Assembly: GCA_038087035.1 (NCBI GenBank)
Contig: CP051187.1
Location: 310,001 to 374,000, forward strand
DNA: 64,000 bases
Direction: 5' to 3'
Origin: Gloeotrichia echinulata CP02
Lineage (GTDB): Bacteria > Cyanobacteriota > Cyanobacteriia > Cyanobacteriales > Nostocaceae
The position numbers and the translations under genes are program-made. This document shows, piece after piece, positions 63,831 through 64,000 of the stretch (the first letter of the stretch is position 1; the number at the start of each line of letters is the position of its first letter). The notes under the pieces were generated by a model. That model saw nothing but the letters and a program-made list of their open reading frames with translations, was not told the DNA's origin and made no database searches.

Positions 63831-64000
63831 TTTTTGTTAGTCCATTTTTATAAACGAAATACCGAAAACCTTTAGGCCTTAGCGGTTTTTGTCGTCAAAC
63901 ATAATTTAATTAAACTATCACCACAAAATTTCAACACCTACCCCCGGACTGGGGGAAACTTCAGGCTAGAAACAACCTTGATGTTGGGTTGGGTTGGGTT

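Overview
The window looks like chromosome of a filamentous, probably heterocyst-forming cyanobacterium (Nostocales: Nostoc/Anabaena/Calothrix group). I infer this from the many GCGATCGC (HIP1) octamers, the very dense 7-bp tandem (STRR) and small palindromic repeats, and several typically cyanobacterial genes. These are a valyl-tRNA synthetase with a membrane CAAD domain, the arginine-catabolic fusion AgrE, a Psb32-like TPM protein, DUF4346, and an RNase P RNA that carries an STRR block. Genus and species cannot be fixed from the sequence alone.

Layout. 1-4.5 kb: a GlcNAc-kinase-like gene (cut by the window edge) behind an AmpG-like MFS transporter; a formylglycine-generating enzyme beside a broken HAD-phosphatase gene; a tnpB remnant with its IS200/IS605 right end. 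4.5-11.1 kb: valS, a coiled-coil protein, a Ser/Thr kinase with a cut-off TPR tail, and an unknown protein. 11.1-17.6 kb: an IS-derived relic, aspartate kinase, a Psb32-like protein, nested MITEs, DUF4346, a FemAB-like acyltransferase and a RibD-type reductase. 18-24.5 kb: sensor histidine kinase, Gfo/Idh/MocA oxidoreductase, rnc directly after rnpB, a hypothetical protein, corA. 24.6-31.3 kb: an unusual TnpB without zinc-finger cysteines, groEL with a perfect CIRCE operator, a WecA/MraY-type transferase, fabG, trxA. 32-37.5 kb: a substrate-binding/OmpA fusion, converging on a ParM-like actin with a small RHH/coiled-coil partner; DedA; a second Gfo/Idh/MocA protein. 38-47.2 kb: queC, a CNNM/HlyC-type CBS protein, two exported proteins, tRNA(CAT), pyrE, an IS630 relic, a 1.08-kb heptamer array, a duplicated-domain protein, pyrG. 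47.2-56.5 kb: an amidase translationally coupled to a lyase-like protein, a DMT transporter, DUF2085, agrE, a MATE transporter. 56.5-64 kb: IS relic, MITEs, an mgtA pseudogene whose centre is replaced by a MITE, DUF5132, pstB, a P-type ATPase lacking its phosphorylated Asp, and a small protein with a double-glycine leader.

Most genes are single transcription units or pairs. Plausible functional pairs are the MFS transporter with the GlcNAc kinase (amino-sugar or muropeptide salvage), amidase with lyase-like protein (cell wall or envelope polysaccharide), the actin with its RHH partner (segregation-like filament), rnpB with rnc (RNA processing), and the P-type ATPase with pstB.

The most distinctive features are mobile and repetitive. 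Three copies of one MITE family are each flanked by perfect 10-bp target duplications, and one of them is nested inside a second MITE family. Two 198-bp MITEs of a third family are present, one sitting in the gutted mgtA. IS200/IS605 right ends with or without tnpB occur four times. No CRISPR array, prophage or complete insertion sequence with its own transposase was seen; the best candidates for new biology are the zinc-finger-less TnpB, the D-to-G P-type ATPase, the double-glycine peptide and the actin/RHH cassette.
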